In this document: positions 24,187 to 33,970 of the stretch, one piece after another
Position numbering within the stretch: position 1 is the first letter of the stretch
Layout of the letters: every line of letters starts with the position of its first letter
From: JBLUOA01 sp048060095
GTDB lineage: Bacteria; Pseudomonadota; Alphaproteobacteria; Rhodobacterales; Rhodobacteraceae
NCBI RefSeq assembly: GCF_048060095.1
Contig: NZ_JBLUOA010000002.1
Location: 372,001-436,000 of the forward strand
Reading direction: 5' to 3'
Length of the DNA stretch: 64,000 nt
The notes under the pieces: generated by a model
What the model saw: only the letters and a program-made list of their open reading frames with translations
Told to the model about the DNA's origin: nothing
Database searches by the model: none
Program-made: the position numbers and the translations under genes

Positions 24187-25040
24187 CCCGGTTTTGCCAT
24201 CGCCAGCGCCGCCTGATAAACCTTGCGCCGTGGCAGCGATAGCGCCTCGGCCACTGTCGCGGCGGCGTCTTTCACCGACATGGTTTGCATCGCGACCTCA
24301 AGCGCTGTTTCCATCGACATTTCATCTGCGGCGGCCTCGCCCGCACGGTCGATCAAAACCACAATTTCGCCTTTGATCGAGCGGTCTGCGAACGCATCGA
24401 CCAACTCCGGCAGCGTTCCGCGCGCGACCTCCTCAAACTTCTTCGTCAGTTCCCGACAAACCGCAGCCGAGCGTGGGCCAAAGACTTTCGAGGCCGTTTC
24501 AAGGAAACCGACCAGCCGCTTGGGAGATTCGTAGAAACACAGCGTCGCGGGAATCTCTCTCACCTCCTCCAGAAACCGTTGCCGGGCGCCGGCGGCGTTT
24601 GGGGGAAATCCGGCGAAAAAGAACCGATCGGTCGGCAGGCCTGCGATTGTCAGCGCCGCGATCATGGCGGACGGTCCGGGCGCTGACGTGACCGACAACC
24701 CCGCATCAATCGCCGCCCGCGCCAAGGCGTATCCGGGGTCCGCAACCAGCGGCGTTCCGGCCTCTGATGCATAAGCCAGCGATTTGCCCGATTCCATCAG
24801 CGCGATCAGGCGCGGTCGCACCTCTTTTCCGTTGTGGTCGTGATAGGCAATGACCTGACGGTCGCCCAGCGGAACGCCATGCAGCTCCATCAATTTTCGT
24901 GCGGTCCGGGTGTCTTCGGCGGCGATCACATCGGCGGAGGCCAGCACATCAAGCGCCCGCAACGTAATGTCGCGCGCCGTGCCAATCGGTGTCGCCACGA
25001 AATAGAGACCGGCGGACAATGGCCTTTCAATGAAATTCAC
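24183..25040 (-). CDS. rsmI: 16S rRNA (cytidine-1402-2'-O)-methyltransferase
   Basis: Methylates the ribose of C1402 in 16S rRNA with S-adenosylmethionine; that residue lies at the ribosomal P site. The 285-residue protein has the tetrapyrrole-methylase fold: LYFVATPIGTARDITLRAL near the start, VIAAEDTRTARKLM, YASEAGTPLVADPGY and SAPGPSAMIAAL, the cofactor loop. The start is GTG at 25040; no ATG offers a better choice, and an AAAGGGG site lies 9 bases upstream. Divergent from the LpoA-like gene. Confidence 0.95.
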   Translation of the reverse strand: MNFIERPLSAGLYFVATPIGTARDITLRALDVLASADVIAAEDTRTARKLMELHGVPLGDRQVIAYHDHNGKEVRPRLIALMESGKSLAYASEAGTPLVADPGYALARAAIDAGLSVTSAPGPSAMIAALTIAGLPTDRFFFAGFPPNAAGARQRFLEEVREIPATLCFYESPKRLVGFLETASKVFGPRSAAVCRELTKKFEEVARGTLPELVDAFADRSIKGEIVVLIDRAGEAAADEMSMETALEVAMQTMSVKDAAATVAEALSLPRRKVYQAALAMAKPG

Positions 25041-25142
25041 CGCGCAGCGCCCCTTTCTGCATCGTTTACACTTTGCGCCCGAGCGCTTAACCTGCCCGTC
25101 GTCTGCTTGCAGTTGATGCGTCCGAGGGAATGAGGTCTGTCC

Positions 25143-26321
25143 ATGTTTGCTGTTTTAAGTTCCGCCCGCAAGTCGTTGGGCAAAATCGCCATCGTTATGT
25201 CGCTGATCTGGCTTGCCGCCTGTGACACGGTTCCAATAGGCGCCAATACCGGCCCGAGGATCAATACGAATAATCCGGTTCCTGTCGCGCTTCTCGTGCC
25301 ACGCGGATCGGCGAACCAAGGCGACGCAGTTCTGGCGCAAAGTCTTGAAAACGCAGCCCGTCTGGCGATTGCCGATCTTGGCGGCGTTGATATTGATCTG
25401 CGCGTCTACGGCACTGGTGGGCAGGCTGGCTTGGCCGCGCAGGTCGCTCAACAGGCCGTTGATGACGGTGCGAAGATCATTCTGGGCCCGGTCTTTGCCG
25501 AAGCCGCGAATGCAGCGGGCGTCGCTGTGGCAAACCGCAACGTCAACGTGCTGTCATTCTCAAACAATACGGAAATTGCCGGCGGAAACGTCTTTGTTTT
25601 GGGCAATACATTCCAGAACTCCGCTGGTCGTCTTGCGTCCTATGCGGTGCGTCAGGGCAAGGGGCGTATTGTCGTCGTGCATGGTCAGGACATCTCTGAA
25701 ACCATCGGGCGCGACGCGGTCGTCAATGCCGTGCGCTCCTCTGGCGGAACGGTCGCTGGCGTGCGCGGATTCGAGATGTCGCAGAACGGCGTCATCAACG
25801 CGATCCCCGGTATCGCGAGCGAGGTTCGTTCTTCTGGTGCGAACGCGGTGTTCTTCACCTCAGGCACCGATGGTGCGCTGCCGCTGCTAACGCAACTGCT
25901 GCCTGAAAACGGGATTGACACTGGCACCGCCCAATTCATCGGTCTGCGTCGGTGGGATATTCCGGCCAGCGCAATCTCTCTGCCCGGTGTTCAGAACGGC
26001 TGGTTCGCCGTGCCTGATCCGGCTCTGAACGCACGCTTCCGCGAACGCTACAGCGCAGCCTACGGCGGCGCGCCGCATCCGATCGCTGGCCTTGCCTATG
26101 ACGGCATCGCGGCCATCGGTGCGCTGGTCAAAGCGGGCAATTCTGAAGCGCTGACCGCATCCGCCCTGACCCAAGGGTCGGGCTTTGTTGGCGTCAACGG
26201 CGTGTTCCGGCTGCGCGGCGATGGCACCAACCAACGCGGTCTGGCTGTCGCCACGATCCGAGACAATCAGGTAATCGTCATTGACCCTGCCCCAAGAAGC
26301 TTTGGTGGCGCCGGATTCTGA
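25143..26321 (+). CDS. LpoA-like lipoprotein (penicillin-binding-protein activator)
   Basis: A 392-residue outer-membrane lipoprotein candidate. The signal peptide ends in the lipobox LAAC with Cys27 as the lipid site. The mature part has the type-I periplasmic-binding fold (PVALLVPRGSANQGDAVLAQSLENAA, GAKIILGPVF, NVNVLSFSNN), as in LpoA's C-terminal domain, the activator of the synthase PBP1A in E. coli. E. coli LpoA has an extra N-terminal helical domain that is missing here. The position opposite rsmI-yraN supports the assignment. Its end overlaps the glnD start by up to 41 bases. Confidence 0.85.
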   Translation: MFAVLSSARKSLGKIAIVMSLIWLAACDTVPIGANTGPRINTNNPVPVALLVPRGSANQGDAVLAQSLENAARLAIADLGGVDIDLRVYGTGGQAGLAAQVAQQAVDDGAKIILGPVFAEAANAAGVAVANRNVNVLSFSNNTEIAGGNVFVLGNTFQNSAGRLASYAVRQGKGRIVVVHGQDISETIGRDAVVNAVRSSGGTVAGVRGFEMSQNGVINAIPGIASEVRSSGANAVFFTSGTDGALPLLTQLLPENGIDTGTAQFIGLRRWDIPASAISLPGVQNGWFAVPDPALNARFRERYSAAYGGAPHPIAGLAYDGIAAIGALVKAGNSEALTASALTQGSGFVGVNGVFRLRGDGTNQRGLAVATIRDNQVIVIDPAPRSFGGAGF

Positions 26322-29097
26322 TCCGGCGACACATCTGCGCCCCTTACTGATCCCCGAGGGTCTGATTTGCCCGGTCGAGGTTATCTTTGACCACGATATC
26401 GTCATGGTCGACCTGATCGACGGGTTGAGCAAAGCAGAGGATAGCCGGGAAAAGCGGGCGCTAACCGTGACGATATTGGGAGAGGCCCGCAAATCCGGCA
26501 TGGCTGCGATATGCGACGCCTTTGCCAAAGACCCTTTTAACGCGCGGGGCGTGACGCGGGCGATCACCTATCTGACCGACAGCGTGATCGGGATCATTCA
26601 CTGGGTCGCGACAATGCACCTGCATCCCCTGCCCACCCCGACCGAGGGCGAGCGACTGGCGCTGCTGGCCGTCGGCGGCTACGGACGCGCCGAAATGGCG
26701 CCGCAATCCGATGTCGATCTGCTGTTCCTGACCCCCTACAAGATGACCGCCTGGGCCGAGAGCGTGATCGAAAGCATGCTCTACATGCTATGGGATTTGC
26801 GCCTGAAGGTCGGCCACGCAAGCCGGACGATCAATGATTGCGTGACTTTGGGCCGCGCGGATTACACGATCCGAACCGCGCTGCTGGAAAACCGCTTTCT
26901 CGCCGGGAACGAGGCGCTGGCGGCCGATCTGAACCACGCGCTGTGGAAAGATCTGTTTCGCAACACCGCGTCCGAGTTCATCGAGGCGAAGCTTGAAGAA
27001 CGCGACAAGCGCCACGAAAAACAGGGCGGCCAGCGCTATGTGGTTGAGCCAAACGTAAAGGAAGGCAAGGGCGGCCTGCGCGATCTACAATCGTTGTTTT
27101 GGATCGCGAAATACCTGCATCGCGTGCGCAAAAGTTCGGACCTTGTCGACCTCGAAGTTTTCACCCAAGACGAATACGACAGCTTTGCCGAGGCAGAGGG
27201 ATTCCTTTGGGCCGTCCGCTGTCATCTGCATCTGATAACCGGCCGCGTGGTGGACCAACTGACCTTCGACATGCAGGTCGAGGTTGCCGCGCGAATGGGC
27301 TATCAGGACAGCGCTGGCCGGCGGGCGGTCGAACATTTCATGCAGGACTATTTCAGACACGCGACCAGCGTTGGCGATCTGACCCGGATTTTCCTGACCT
27401 CGCTCGAAGCGCTCCACGTCAAGAAAGCGCCGGATATTATGCGATTCCTCAGGCGGCGCAAGCGGCTGAAGTCCGGCTATAAACTGGTTGAAAACCGCAT
27501 TGCCATCGCGGATGACGACGACTTTCTGAAGGAAAAGCTGAACCTCCTGCGCCTGTTTGAGGAGGCGCTGCGCACCGGATACCTGATCCACCCCGACGCG
27601 ATGCGACTGGTCGCCGCCAATCTCGACCTGATCGACGACGAGATGCGGCAAAACAAGGAAGCCGTCCGCATTTTCACCGACCTGCTGTTGAAACACGGCA
27701 ACCCCGAACGGGCGCTGCGGCGGATGAACGAACTTGGGGTGCTGTCGGCGTTCATTCCGGAGTTCGAGCCCATCGTCGCGATGATGCAGTTCAATATGTA
27801 TCACCACTACACCGTCGACGAACATACGATCCAGTGTATCTCTCACCTCGCGCAGATTGAGCGGGATGAACTGGTTGAGGAGCTTCCAATCGCGTCTGGC
27901 ATCCTCAAACGCGGCGTCAATCGCAAGGTGCTTTATATCGCACTGCTGCTGCATGACATCGGCAAGGGGCGGCCAGAGGATCATTCCGTCCTCGGGGCGC
28001 AGATTGCCCGCAAAGTTGCGCCCCGATTGGGGCTTAAGAAGGAAGAGGCCGAAACCGTCGAATGGCTGGTCCGCTATCACCTGCTGATGTCCGACATGGC
28101 GCAAAAGCGTGATATTGGCGATCCGCGCACCGTGCGCGACTTTGCAAAAGCAGTGAAAACACAGAAGCGGCTGGACCTGCTGACGGTGCTCACCGTCTGC
28201 GATATCCGTGGGGTCGGGCCGGATACATGGAATAACTGGAAAGCCATGCTGCTGCGCGGGCTATACGCGGCCACGTCAACGGCGTTGGAAACGGGCCTAG
28301 AGGCGGTCAACGCAGGCGCACGCCAAACGCAGGCCAAGAAAGCGCTGCGCGAAGCGCTGCCCGACTGGGACAAGAAGGCATTACGCCACGAAACGACGCG
28401 GCACTACGGACCTTACTGGCAGGGGTTGCGGCTTGCCGAGCATCTGGTGTTTGCGGAGCTTCTTGATGGAATCGGTGATGACGAAATTCGCATCGACCTG
28501 AAACCCGACCGCGACCACGACGCAACCCGCGCGTGCTTTGCGCTGTCGGATCATCCCGGCATCTTTTCCCGTCTCTCTGGCGCGTTGGCGCTTGTTGGCG
28601 CGAATGTCGTCGATGCCCGCACCTACACGTCAAAGGATGGCTACGCGACCGCCGTATTCTGGGTGCAAGACGCCGAAGGCCACCCCTACCACGCCGACCG
28701 CCTGCCGCGTCTACGCCAGATGATCGAAAAGACGCTGAAAGGCCAGATCATCGCCCGCGAGGCGCTGAAATCGCGCGACAAGCTGAAGAAACGCGAACGG
28801 GCCTTTCGCGTGCCGACCTCGATCACCTTCGACAACGAAGGATCTGAGATTTACACGATTATCGAAGTCGACACCCGCGACCGTCCCGGCCTGCTTTATG
28901 ACCTGACCCGCGCCCTTGCCGCATCGAATGTCTATATTGCGTCGGCGGTCATTGCGACCTATGGCGAACAGGTGGTCGATGCCTTTTACGTCAAGGATAT
29001 GTTCGGGTTGAAGTTTCATTCGGAAGCCAAGCAAAAAGCGCTGGAAAAACGCCTGCGTGAAGCGATCCGCGAAGGCGCGGAGCGCGCGCAGGAATGA
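26281..29097 (+). CDS. glnD: [protein-PII] uridylyltransferase / uridylyl-removing enzyme
   Basis: Senses glutamine and adds or removes UMP on PII proteins, the master signal of nitrogen control. Domains in order: nucleotidyltransferase with GGYGRAEMAPQSDVDLLFL (132-150, catalytic Asp pair), an HD hydrolase with LLLHDIGKG (about 555-563), and two C-terminal ACT domains (about 740-815 and 860-930). The start is uncertain: TTG at 26281 or GTG at 26305, which has AAGAAG before it; both overlap the previous gene. The stop overlaps murJ by four bases (ATGA). Together with trpS this is the usual alphaproteobacterial order. Confidence 0.95.
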   Translation: MTLPQEALVAPDSDPATHLRPLLIPEGLICPVEVIFDHDIVMVDLIDGLSKAEDSREKRALTVTILGEARKSGMAAICDAFAKDPFNARGVTRAITYLTDSVIGIIHWVATMHLHPLPTPTEGERLALLAVGGYGRAEMAPQSDVDLLFLTPYKMTAWAESVIESMLYMLWDLRLKVGHASRTINDCVTLGRADYTIRTALLENRFLAGNEALAADLNHALWKDLFRNTASEFIEAKLEERDKRHEKQGGQRYVVEPNVKEGKGGLRDLQSLFWIAKYLHRVRKSSDLVDLEVFTQDEYDSFAEAEGFLWAVRCHLHLITGRVVDQLTFDMQVEVAARMGYQDSAGRRAVEHFMQDYFRHATSVGDLTRIFLTSLEALHVKKAPDIMRFLRRRKRLKSGYKLVENRIAIADDDDFLKEKLNLLRLFEEALRTGYLIHPDAMRLVAANLDLIDDEMRQNKEAVRIFTDLLLKHGNPERALRRMNELGVLSAFIPEFEPIVAMMQFNMYHHYTVDEHTIQCISHLAQIERDELVEELPIASGILKRGVNRKVLYIALLLHDIGKGRPEDHSVLGAQIARKVAPRLGLKKEEAETVEWLVRYHLLMSDMAQKRDIGDPRTVRDFAKAVKTQKRLDLLTVLTVCDIRGVGPDTWNNWKAMLLRGLYAATSTALETGLEAVNAGARQTQAKKALREALPDWDKKALRHETTRHYGPYWQGLRLAEHLVFAELLDGIGDDEIRIDLKPDRDHDATRACFALSDHPGIFSRLSGALALVGANVVDARTYTSKDGYATAVFWVQDAEGHPYHADRLPRLRQMIEKTLKGQIIAREALKSRDKLKKRERAFRVPTSITFDNEGSEIYTIIEVDTRDRPGLLYDLTRALAASNVYIASAVIATYGEQVVDAFYVKDMFGLKFHSEAKQKALEKRLREAIREGAERAQE

Positions 29098-30629
29098 GGC
29101 TGATCAGCGGGTTCTTCACGGTCGGGTTCTGGACGCTCGCCAGCCGCATCCTTGGCTTCGTGCGCGATGTGCTGATTGCCGGCTATCTTGGCACGGGTGT
29201 AGCGCACCAAGCCTTTGTCGCGGCCTTCACCCTGCCAAACCTGTTTCGCCGCTTTTTCGCCGAGGGCGCATTCAACATGGCCTTCGTGCCCATGTTCTCA
29301 AAACGGCTTGAGGCCGGGACCGATCCCGAAGGGTTTGCCAGCGATGCGATGTCAGCGCTGGCCGGTATTCTGATTGTCCTGACGGTCATCGCGCAAATCA
29401 CGATGCCTTGGCTGATCTACGCACAGGTCGCGGGCTTTGCGGGGACCGAAAAGTTTGACCTTGCCGTCGCGTTTGGCCGGGCGGCCTTTCCCTACATCAT
29501 CTTCATTTCGCTGGCGGCGCTGCTGTCGGGTGTGCTGAACTCTGCCGGGCGGTTCGCGGCGGCGGCGGCGGCGCCAGTCTTGCTGAATGTGTTGTTCATC
29601 ACCGGAATCGTGCTGGCCGGAGCGCTTGGCTGGGATATCGGCTGGACGCTGATCTGGACCGTCCCATTTGCCGGGATCGGGCAATTGGCGCTGGTCTGGT
29701 GGGCCGCGAAACGGGCCGGATTTTCGATCATGCCGCACTGGCCCCGGTGGACGCCGGAACTAAAACGCCTTGCCGTGATCGCCGCCCCCGCGGCGTTGGC
29801 GGGTGGTGTCGTACAGATCAACCTGCTGGTCGGACGGCAGGTCGCCAGCCAATTCGACAGCGCGATTTCGTGGCTTTACAACGCGGACCGACTTTACCAA
29901 CTGCCGCTGGGGGTTGTGGGCATCGCGATTGGCATCGTGCTGCTGCCGGAACTGTCGCGCCGCCTGCAAGCGGACGATACCGAGGCCGGCCAGCACGCTT
30001 TCAGCCGCGCAGGGGAAATGGCACTGGCGCTGACGGTGCCGTCTGCCGTTGCGCTATTCGTGGTGCCGCTGCCTGTCGTCGGCGTTCTTTTCGAGCGGGG
30101 CGCCTTCACCGCGCAGGACACCGACGCAACGGCGATTGCCGTCGCGGTTTACGGCCTCGGCCTACCCGCCTTTGTGCTGCAAAAAGTGTTCCAGCCGCTT
30201 TACTTCGCTAGGGAAAACACGCGGACACCGTTTCACTACGCCTTGGTTGCGATGATCGTAAACGCAGTGATTGCCATCGGGTTGGCGCCGCTGATCGGCT
30301 ATATTTCAGCCGCGATTGCCACGACGATTGCAGGTTGGGTGATGTTCGCGCTGCTGCGCGCCGGATCGCGAAAAATGGGCGAAGCCGCGCAGTTCGACGC
30401 GCGGTTCAAGCGGCGCGTGTGGCGGATCGTCGCCGCCTCGGCCCTGATGGGGGCGATGCTGGTGCTGACGATGCTGTTGATCGGCCCAATGTTCGGCATC
30501 GACGGGTGGCGCTATCTGGCGCTTCTGATCCTGATCGGCATTGGCATGATCAGCTACGCACTGATCGGCCACTGGATCGGCGCATTCCGGCTGTCGGATT
30601 TCCGCAACGCGATGCGCCGTCAGCGCTGA
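29094..30629 (+). CDS. murJ: lipid II flippase
   Basis: Moves the peptidoglycan precursor lipid II across the inner membrane. The 511-residue protein is almost entirely hydrophobic with about 14 membrane spans. The N-terminal segment (TVGFWTLASRILGFVRDVLIA), FAEGAFNMAFVPMF and QYL-like loops match MurJ/MviN, including conserved arginines in the first span region. Translationally coupled to glnD. Ends 10 bases inside the convergent rhomboid gene. Confidence 0.95.
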   Translation: MRLISGFFTVGFWTLASRILGFVRDVLIAGYLGTGVAHQAFVAAFTLPNLFRRFFAEGAFNMAFVPMFSKRLEAGTDPEGFASDAMSALAGILIVLTVIAQITMPWLIYAQVAGFAGTEKFDLAVAFGRAAFPYIIFISLAALLSGVLNSAGRFAAAAAAPVLLNVLFITGIVLAGALGWDIGWTLIWTVPFAGIGQLALVWWAAKRAGFSIMPHWPRWTPELKRLAVIAAPAALAGGVVQINLLVGRQVASQFDSAISWLYNADRLYQLPLGVVGIAIGIVLLPELSRRLQADDTEAGQHAFSRAGEMALALTVPSAVALFVVPLPVVGVLFERGAFTAQDTDATAIAVAVYGLGLPAFVLQKVFQPLYFARENTRTPFHYALVAMIVNAVIAIGLAPLIGYISAAIATTIAGWVMFALLRAGSRKMGEAAQFDARFKRRVWRIVAASALMGAMLVLTMLLIGPMFGIDGWRYLALLILIGIGMISYALIGHWIGAFRLSDFRNAMRRQR

Positions 30630-31303
30630 CGCAGCTTGACCAACACGCGATCCCAACCGCCGGGGCTGACCAGAAACGACAGACCGAAACCGGTGGCAAA
30701 ACCAACGAGTTCCGCGATCCAGTCAAGGCTTGCCCCGAACAGCACGCCGAAGATCAGCCGGATGAACAGCAGGAACCCGATCAGCGAAAACGCGCGGTAT
30801 TTGTTCGCGCCTTTCGCGGCAAGGTCGATCCAAAGCAGATAAGTAAACGCGCCTATTAGTCCAAACACCGCGGGATAACCCCCGGTAAGCACGGATGTAT
30901 CGCCCATCAGACCGTAGACCAGCGCTCCGGCGATCGACGCGCCGAAGAACACCAACAGAACCGCCGAAGCCTTGAAAACCTCGCCCACCATCTTGCCGAG
31001 TGCCAGCAGGAACACGACGACGAACAGCATGTGGGTGAAGGTGTAGTGGATGAAGCTATAGGTCACATAGCGGATCAGGAATTGCGGCTCATAAAGGGAT
31101 TTTGAGATCATCTCCTCAAGCAGTGCGCCCGGCACGGCGTAGTTCTGCAAGGCCCACAGCCGCCAGCCGACCGCCTCTTGCCCGCCGAAAATCCCGCGCG
31201 CGCCGAGGTTCAGAATGACCTCGACCCCGAAAATCACCACCGCCAATGCCACCACCACCGGCGGTAAGGTGTTGAACGGGGAGGCGTTGTGATCGCTGCT
31301 CAT
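30620..31303 (-). CDS. rhomboid-family membrane protein lacking catalytic residues
   Basis: A 227-residue protein with six hydrophobic spans, as in rhomboid proteases. HYTFTHMLFVVVFLLALG matches the second-span region of GlpG, with the first His pair kept and the oxyanion Asn replaced by Val. The serine motif GxSG is replaced by GGYP (in LTGGYPAVFGLIGAF), and the catalytic His of the last span (AHVAG) is Glu in AELVG. It should therefore not cut proteins, and may bind clients as iRhoms do. The ATG at 31303 has AAGGAAG upstream; an earlier frame start lacks homology. Divergent from trpS. Confidence 0.85.
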   Translation of the reverse strand: MSSDHNASPFNTLPPVVVALAVVIFGVEVILNLGARGIFGGQEAVGWRLWALQNYAVPGALLEEMISKSLYEPQFLIRYVTYSFIHYTFTHMLFVVVFLLALGKMVGEVFKASAVLLVFFGASIAGALVYGLMGDTSVLTGGYPAVFGLIGAFTYLLWIDLAAKGANKYRAFSLIGFLLFIRLIFGVLFGASLDWIAELVGFATGFGLSFLVSPGGWDRVLVKLRQR

Positions 31304-31380
31304 GGTCGCTTCCTTTGTTGACGGCCCTTGCCGCCATGGGTAAGCGAGCAGGACCAATAAATCCAGACGGAGTATTCATC

Positions 31381-32403
31381 ATGGCAGAGGTGGTCCACAC
31401 ACCCCGTGTCTTTTCCGGCATCCAGCCGACGAACCACCTGCAACTTGGTAACTACCTTGGGGCAGTGAAGCGGTTTGTCGAGATGCAGAACAGCGGCATC
31501 GAAACGGTCTACTGCATCGTTGATCTGCACGCGATCACCGTCTGGCAAGACCCGGCCGACTTGCGCGTCGCGACCCGTGAACTGGCGGCAAGTTATATCG
31601 CGAGCGGGCTCGACCCCGAAAAGTCCATCCTGTTCAATCAAAGCCAGGTGCCCGCCCACACGCAACTTGCGTGGATTTTTAACTGCGTCGCCCGCATGGG
31701 TTGGCTGAACCGGATGACCCAGTTCAAGGACAAGGCTGGCAAGAACCGCGAAAACGCCTCAACCGGGTTGTTCGTCTATCCGAACCTGATGGCAGCGGAT
31801 ATTCTGGTCTACCACGCAACACACGTGCCGGTGGGTGAAGATCAGAAACAACATCTTGAGCTAACCCGCGACATTGCCGCGAAGTTCAACAACGATTTCG
31901 GCGTCGATTTCTTTCCGATCACCGAACCGGTGATCGAAGGCGTCGCGACCCGTGTGATGAGCCTGCGCGACGGGACAAAGAAAATGTCGAAATCCGACCC
32001 GTCGGACATGAGCCGCATCAACATGACGGACGACGCAGACACCATCGCCAAGAAGATCCGCAAGGCGAAAACCGACCCCGATGCGCTGCCGAGCGAGGCC
32101 GAGGGGCTGGAAGGCCGGCCAGAGGCGCGCAACCTCGTCAACATCTATGCGGCCCTTGCGGAAACGACGATGGAAAGCGTGCTGTCAGACGTCGGCGGTA
32201 AGCAGTTCGCCGAATTCAAACCGATGCTCGCGGAACTGGCGGTCGAAAAGCTCGCCCCGATTTCGCTTGAAATGGCGCGGCTGATGGAAGCCCCGGACGA
32301 GATTGATCGCATTCTGGGCCGCGGGGCGGAGCGCGCGAATGCGATTGCCCAGCCGATCCTCGAACAGACCTACGACATCGTGGGGATGATCCGGTCGCGT
32401 TGA
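31381..32403 (+). CDS. trpS: tryptophanyl-tRNA synthetase
   Basis: Charges tRNA-Trp in the cytoplasm. A 340-residue class I synthetase: the HIGH-equivalent region is QPTNHLQLGNYLG (15-27), where PTGxLHLGN is more usual, and the KMSKS loop is intact at 201-205. The C-terminal helical domain binds the anticodon. The ATG at 31381 is chosen because the protein then opens AEVVHTPRVFSGIQP as the family does; the open frame reaches back to 31315 but overlaps the divergent gene's promoter. Confidence 0.96.
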   Translation: MAEVVHTPRVFSGIQPTNHLQLGNYLGAVKRFVEMQNSGIETVYCIVDLHAITVWQDPADLRVATRELAASYIASGLDPEKSILFNQSQVPAHTQLAWIFNCVARMGWLNRMTQFKDKAGKNRENASTGLFVYPNLMAADILVYHATHVPVGEDQKQHLELTRDIAAKFNNDFGVDFFPITEPVIEGVATRVMSLRDGTKKMSKSDPSDMSRINMTDDADTIAKKIRKAKTDPDALPSEAEGLEGRPEARNLVNIYAALAETTMESVLSDVGGKQFAEFKPMLAELAVEKLAPISLEMARLMEAPDEIDRILGRGAERANAIAQPILEQTYDIVGMIRSR

Positions 32404-32473
32404 TCCAGCTATTGGGTCTGGACGCCTGACCTTTTTGCGGTCTACTCTCCGCCCGTTCAGAGCGGAGGGAACG

Positions 32474-33337
32474 ATGGCGTTCGGGAAAAACATTCGCACT
32501 TGGTTTGACGGCGCATGGCATGACGGGGCGGTGTCGATTATCGGGTCCGCCGATCACGCGGCGTGGCTGGGATCGACGATTTTCGACGGCGCCCGCTACT
32601 TCGAAGGCATGGCGCCGGACCTGCTCGCCCACTGCACCCGTGCCAACCGATCCGCGGAGGCTTTGATGCTTGCGCCGACCATCACACCGGAGGAGATGGT
32701 AGAGATCGCATGGGACGGCCTGTCCGCCTACGGACCCGAAACCGCCGTTTACATCCGCCCGATGTATTGGGCCGTGCATGGTGAGGCGTCCGCCATCGTG
32801 CCAAAGGCAAGCAGCACCCGGTTCGCGCTGTGCCTCGAAGATGCGCCCATGGCCACGGCCGAGGCAACGACCAGGCTGACCACCACCCGCTACCGCCGGC
32901 CGGTTCTGGAATCCGCCGTCTGCAACGCGAAGGCCGGCTGCCTCTACCCCAACAACGCCCGCATGATCGCGGAGGCGAACGCCAAGGGCTACCCCAACGC
33001 CCTCGCCGCCGACGCAATGGGCAATGTCGCGGAAAGCGCGACGGCGAACGTGTTCATGGTGAAGGACGGAGAGGTCTTCACCCCCATCGCCAACGGCACG
33101 TTTCTTGCCGGGATCACCCGCGCGCGTCATATCAGCAACCTCACCGCCGATGGCGTCGCCGTCCACGAAACCGTGCTGAGCTTTGATGACATCCTCGACG
33201 CGGATGAGGTCTTTCTATCCGGCAATATGTCGAAAGTGACTCCGGTCGTTGAATTTGACGGCACGCATTACCAGCACGGGCCAATGACCAAGCGGGTGCG
33301 CGACCTTTATTGGGATTGGGCGCGAAGCACCGCATGA
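32474..33337 (+). CDS. ilvE: branched-chain amino-acid aminotransferase (PLP class IV)
   Basis: Transfers the amino group between glutamate and the keto acids of valine, leucine and isoleucine. The 287-residue fold-type IV protein has the PLP lysine in NAKAGCLYPNNARM (Lys153), close to Lys159 of E. coli IlvE, and the glutamate of the GNVAESATANVF segment that holds the cofactor ring. GGAGGGA lies 3 bases before the ATG, rather tight but clear. The class also includes D-amino-acid and ADC-lyase members; the N-terminal WFDGAWHDG opening favours IlvE. Confidence 0.9.
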   Translation: MAFGKNIRTWFDGAWHDGAVSIIGSADHAAWLGSTIFDGARYFEGMAPDLLAHCTRANRSAEALMLAPTITPEEMVEIAWDGLSAYGPETAVYIRPMYWAVHGEASAIVPKASSTRFALCLEDAPMATAEATTRLTTTRYRRPVLESAVCNAKAGCLYPNNARMIAEANAKGYPNALAADAMGNVAESATANVFMVKDGEVFTPIANGTFLAGITRARHISNLTADGVAVHETVLSFDDILDADEVFLSGNMSKVTPVVEFDGTHYQHGPMTKRVRDLYWDWARSTA

Positions 33338-33401
33338 GTATTCGACGCTTGCGTGGGCCGCACCGCTCCGCCATCATCATGACGATTGAAGGGGGCATTT
33401 A

Positions 33402-33857
33402 ATGCGCAAATTTCTGGTCGTGCTGGATGACAGCCGCGAGTGTCTGAACGCCATGCGGTTCGCCGCAATGCGCGCTGCCCGAACCGGCGGTGGGGTCGAA
33501 ATCCTCGCCGTGATTCCGCCGGATGAATTCAACCACTGGATCGGCGTCGGCGATCTGATGCGGGAAGAGGCGCGCGAACGCATTCACGCGCATTTCGAGG
33601 TGTTCGCGAAGTGGATGCGCGACAAGCAGAATGTCGACCCGGAACTCGTGATCCGCCAGGGTGAGCCGGTTGACGAAATCCTTGAACAAGTGAACGAAGA
33701 CCCTGAGGTCGGCGTGCTCGTGCTCGGTGCCGGGACTGACAAGAAGGGTCCGGGGCCGCTTGTCACGCAGCTTTCCAAGGCATCCGGCAGCCTGACGATA
33801 CCGATTACGATTGTGCCCGGCGATCTGTCGAAAGAACGGCTAGAGGCGATTACCTGA
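33402..33857 (+). CDS. universal stress protein (UspA family)
   Basis: A 151-residue cytoplasmic protein of the Usp fold. It opens KFLVVLDDSRECLNAMRFA, the nucleotide-site Asp region, and ends with VLVLGAGTDKKGPGPLVTQL and IPITIVPG, corresponding to the ATP-binding G-x-x-x-x-x-x-x-x-G loop, although its spacing is altered (GAGTDKKGPGPLV), so binding of ATP is not certain. A single gene between ilvE and nfuA on the same strand. Confidence 0.9.
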   Translation: MRKFLVVLDDSRECLNAMRFAAMRAARTGGGVEILAVIPPDEFNHWIGVGDLMREEARERIHAHFEVFAKWMRDKQNVDPELVIRQGEPVDEILEQVNEDPEVGVLVLGAGTDKKGPGPLVTQLSKASGSLTIPITIVPGDLSKERLEAIT

Positions 33858-33918
33858 CCGCCCCTTGAAATTCACAGCTTTTCGCGCGACCTGACGCATC
33901 TTAGAACCATTCCAAATC

Positions 33919-33947
33919 TTGACATCGCGCGGGCCGGGGCGCATATC
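33919..33947 (+). promoter_or_regulatory. candidate sigma-70 promoter of nfuA-tsaB-rimI
   Basis: TTGACA at 33919-33924 is a perfect -35 box, followed 17 bases later by CATATC at 33942-33947 as a weak -10. It lies 24 bases before the nfuA start, so the untranslated leader would be short. Confidence 0.45.
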
Positions 33948-33970
33948 TGTGGCCCAGACGGAGGCCACTT

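Noticed and set aside
27085..28104. Open frame of 339 codons opposite glnD
   Set aside because: Lies wholly inside glnD's nucleotidyltransferase and HD regions; no ribosome binding site or homology.
30620..31303. Active rhomboid protease
   Set aside because: The catalytic Ser and His positions carry Tyr and Glu.
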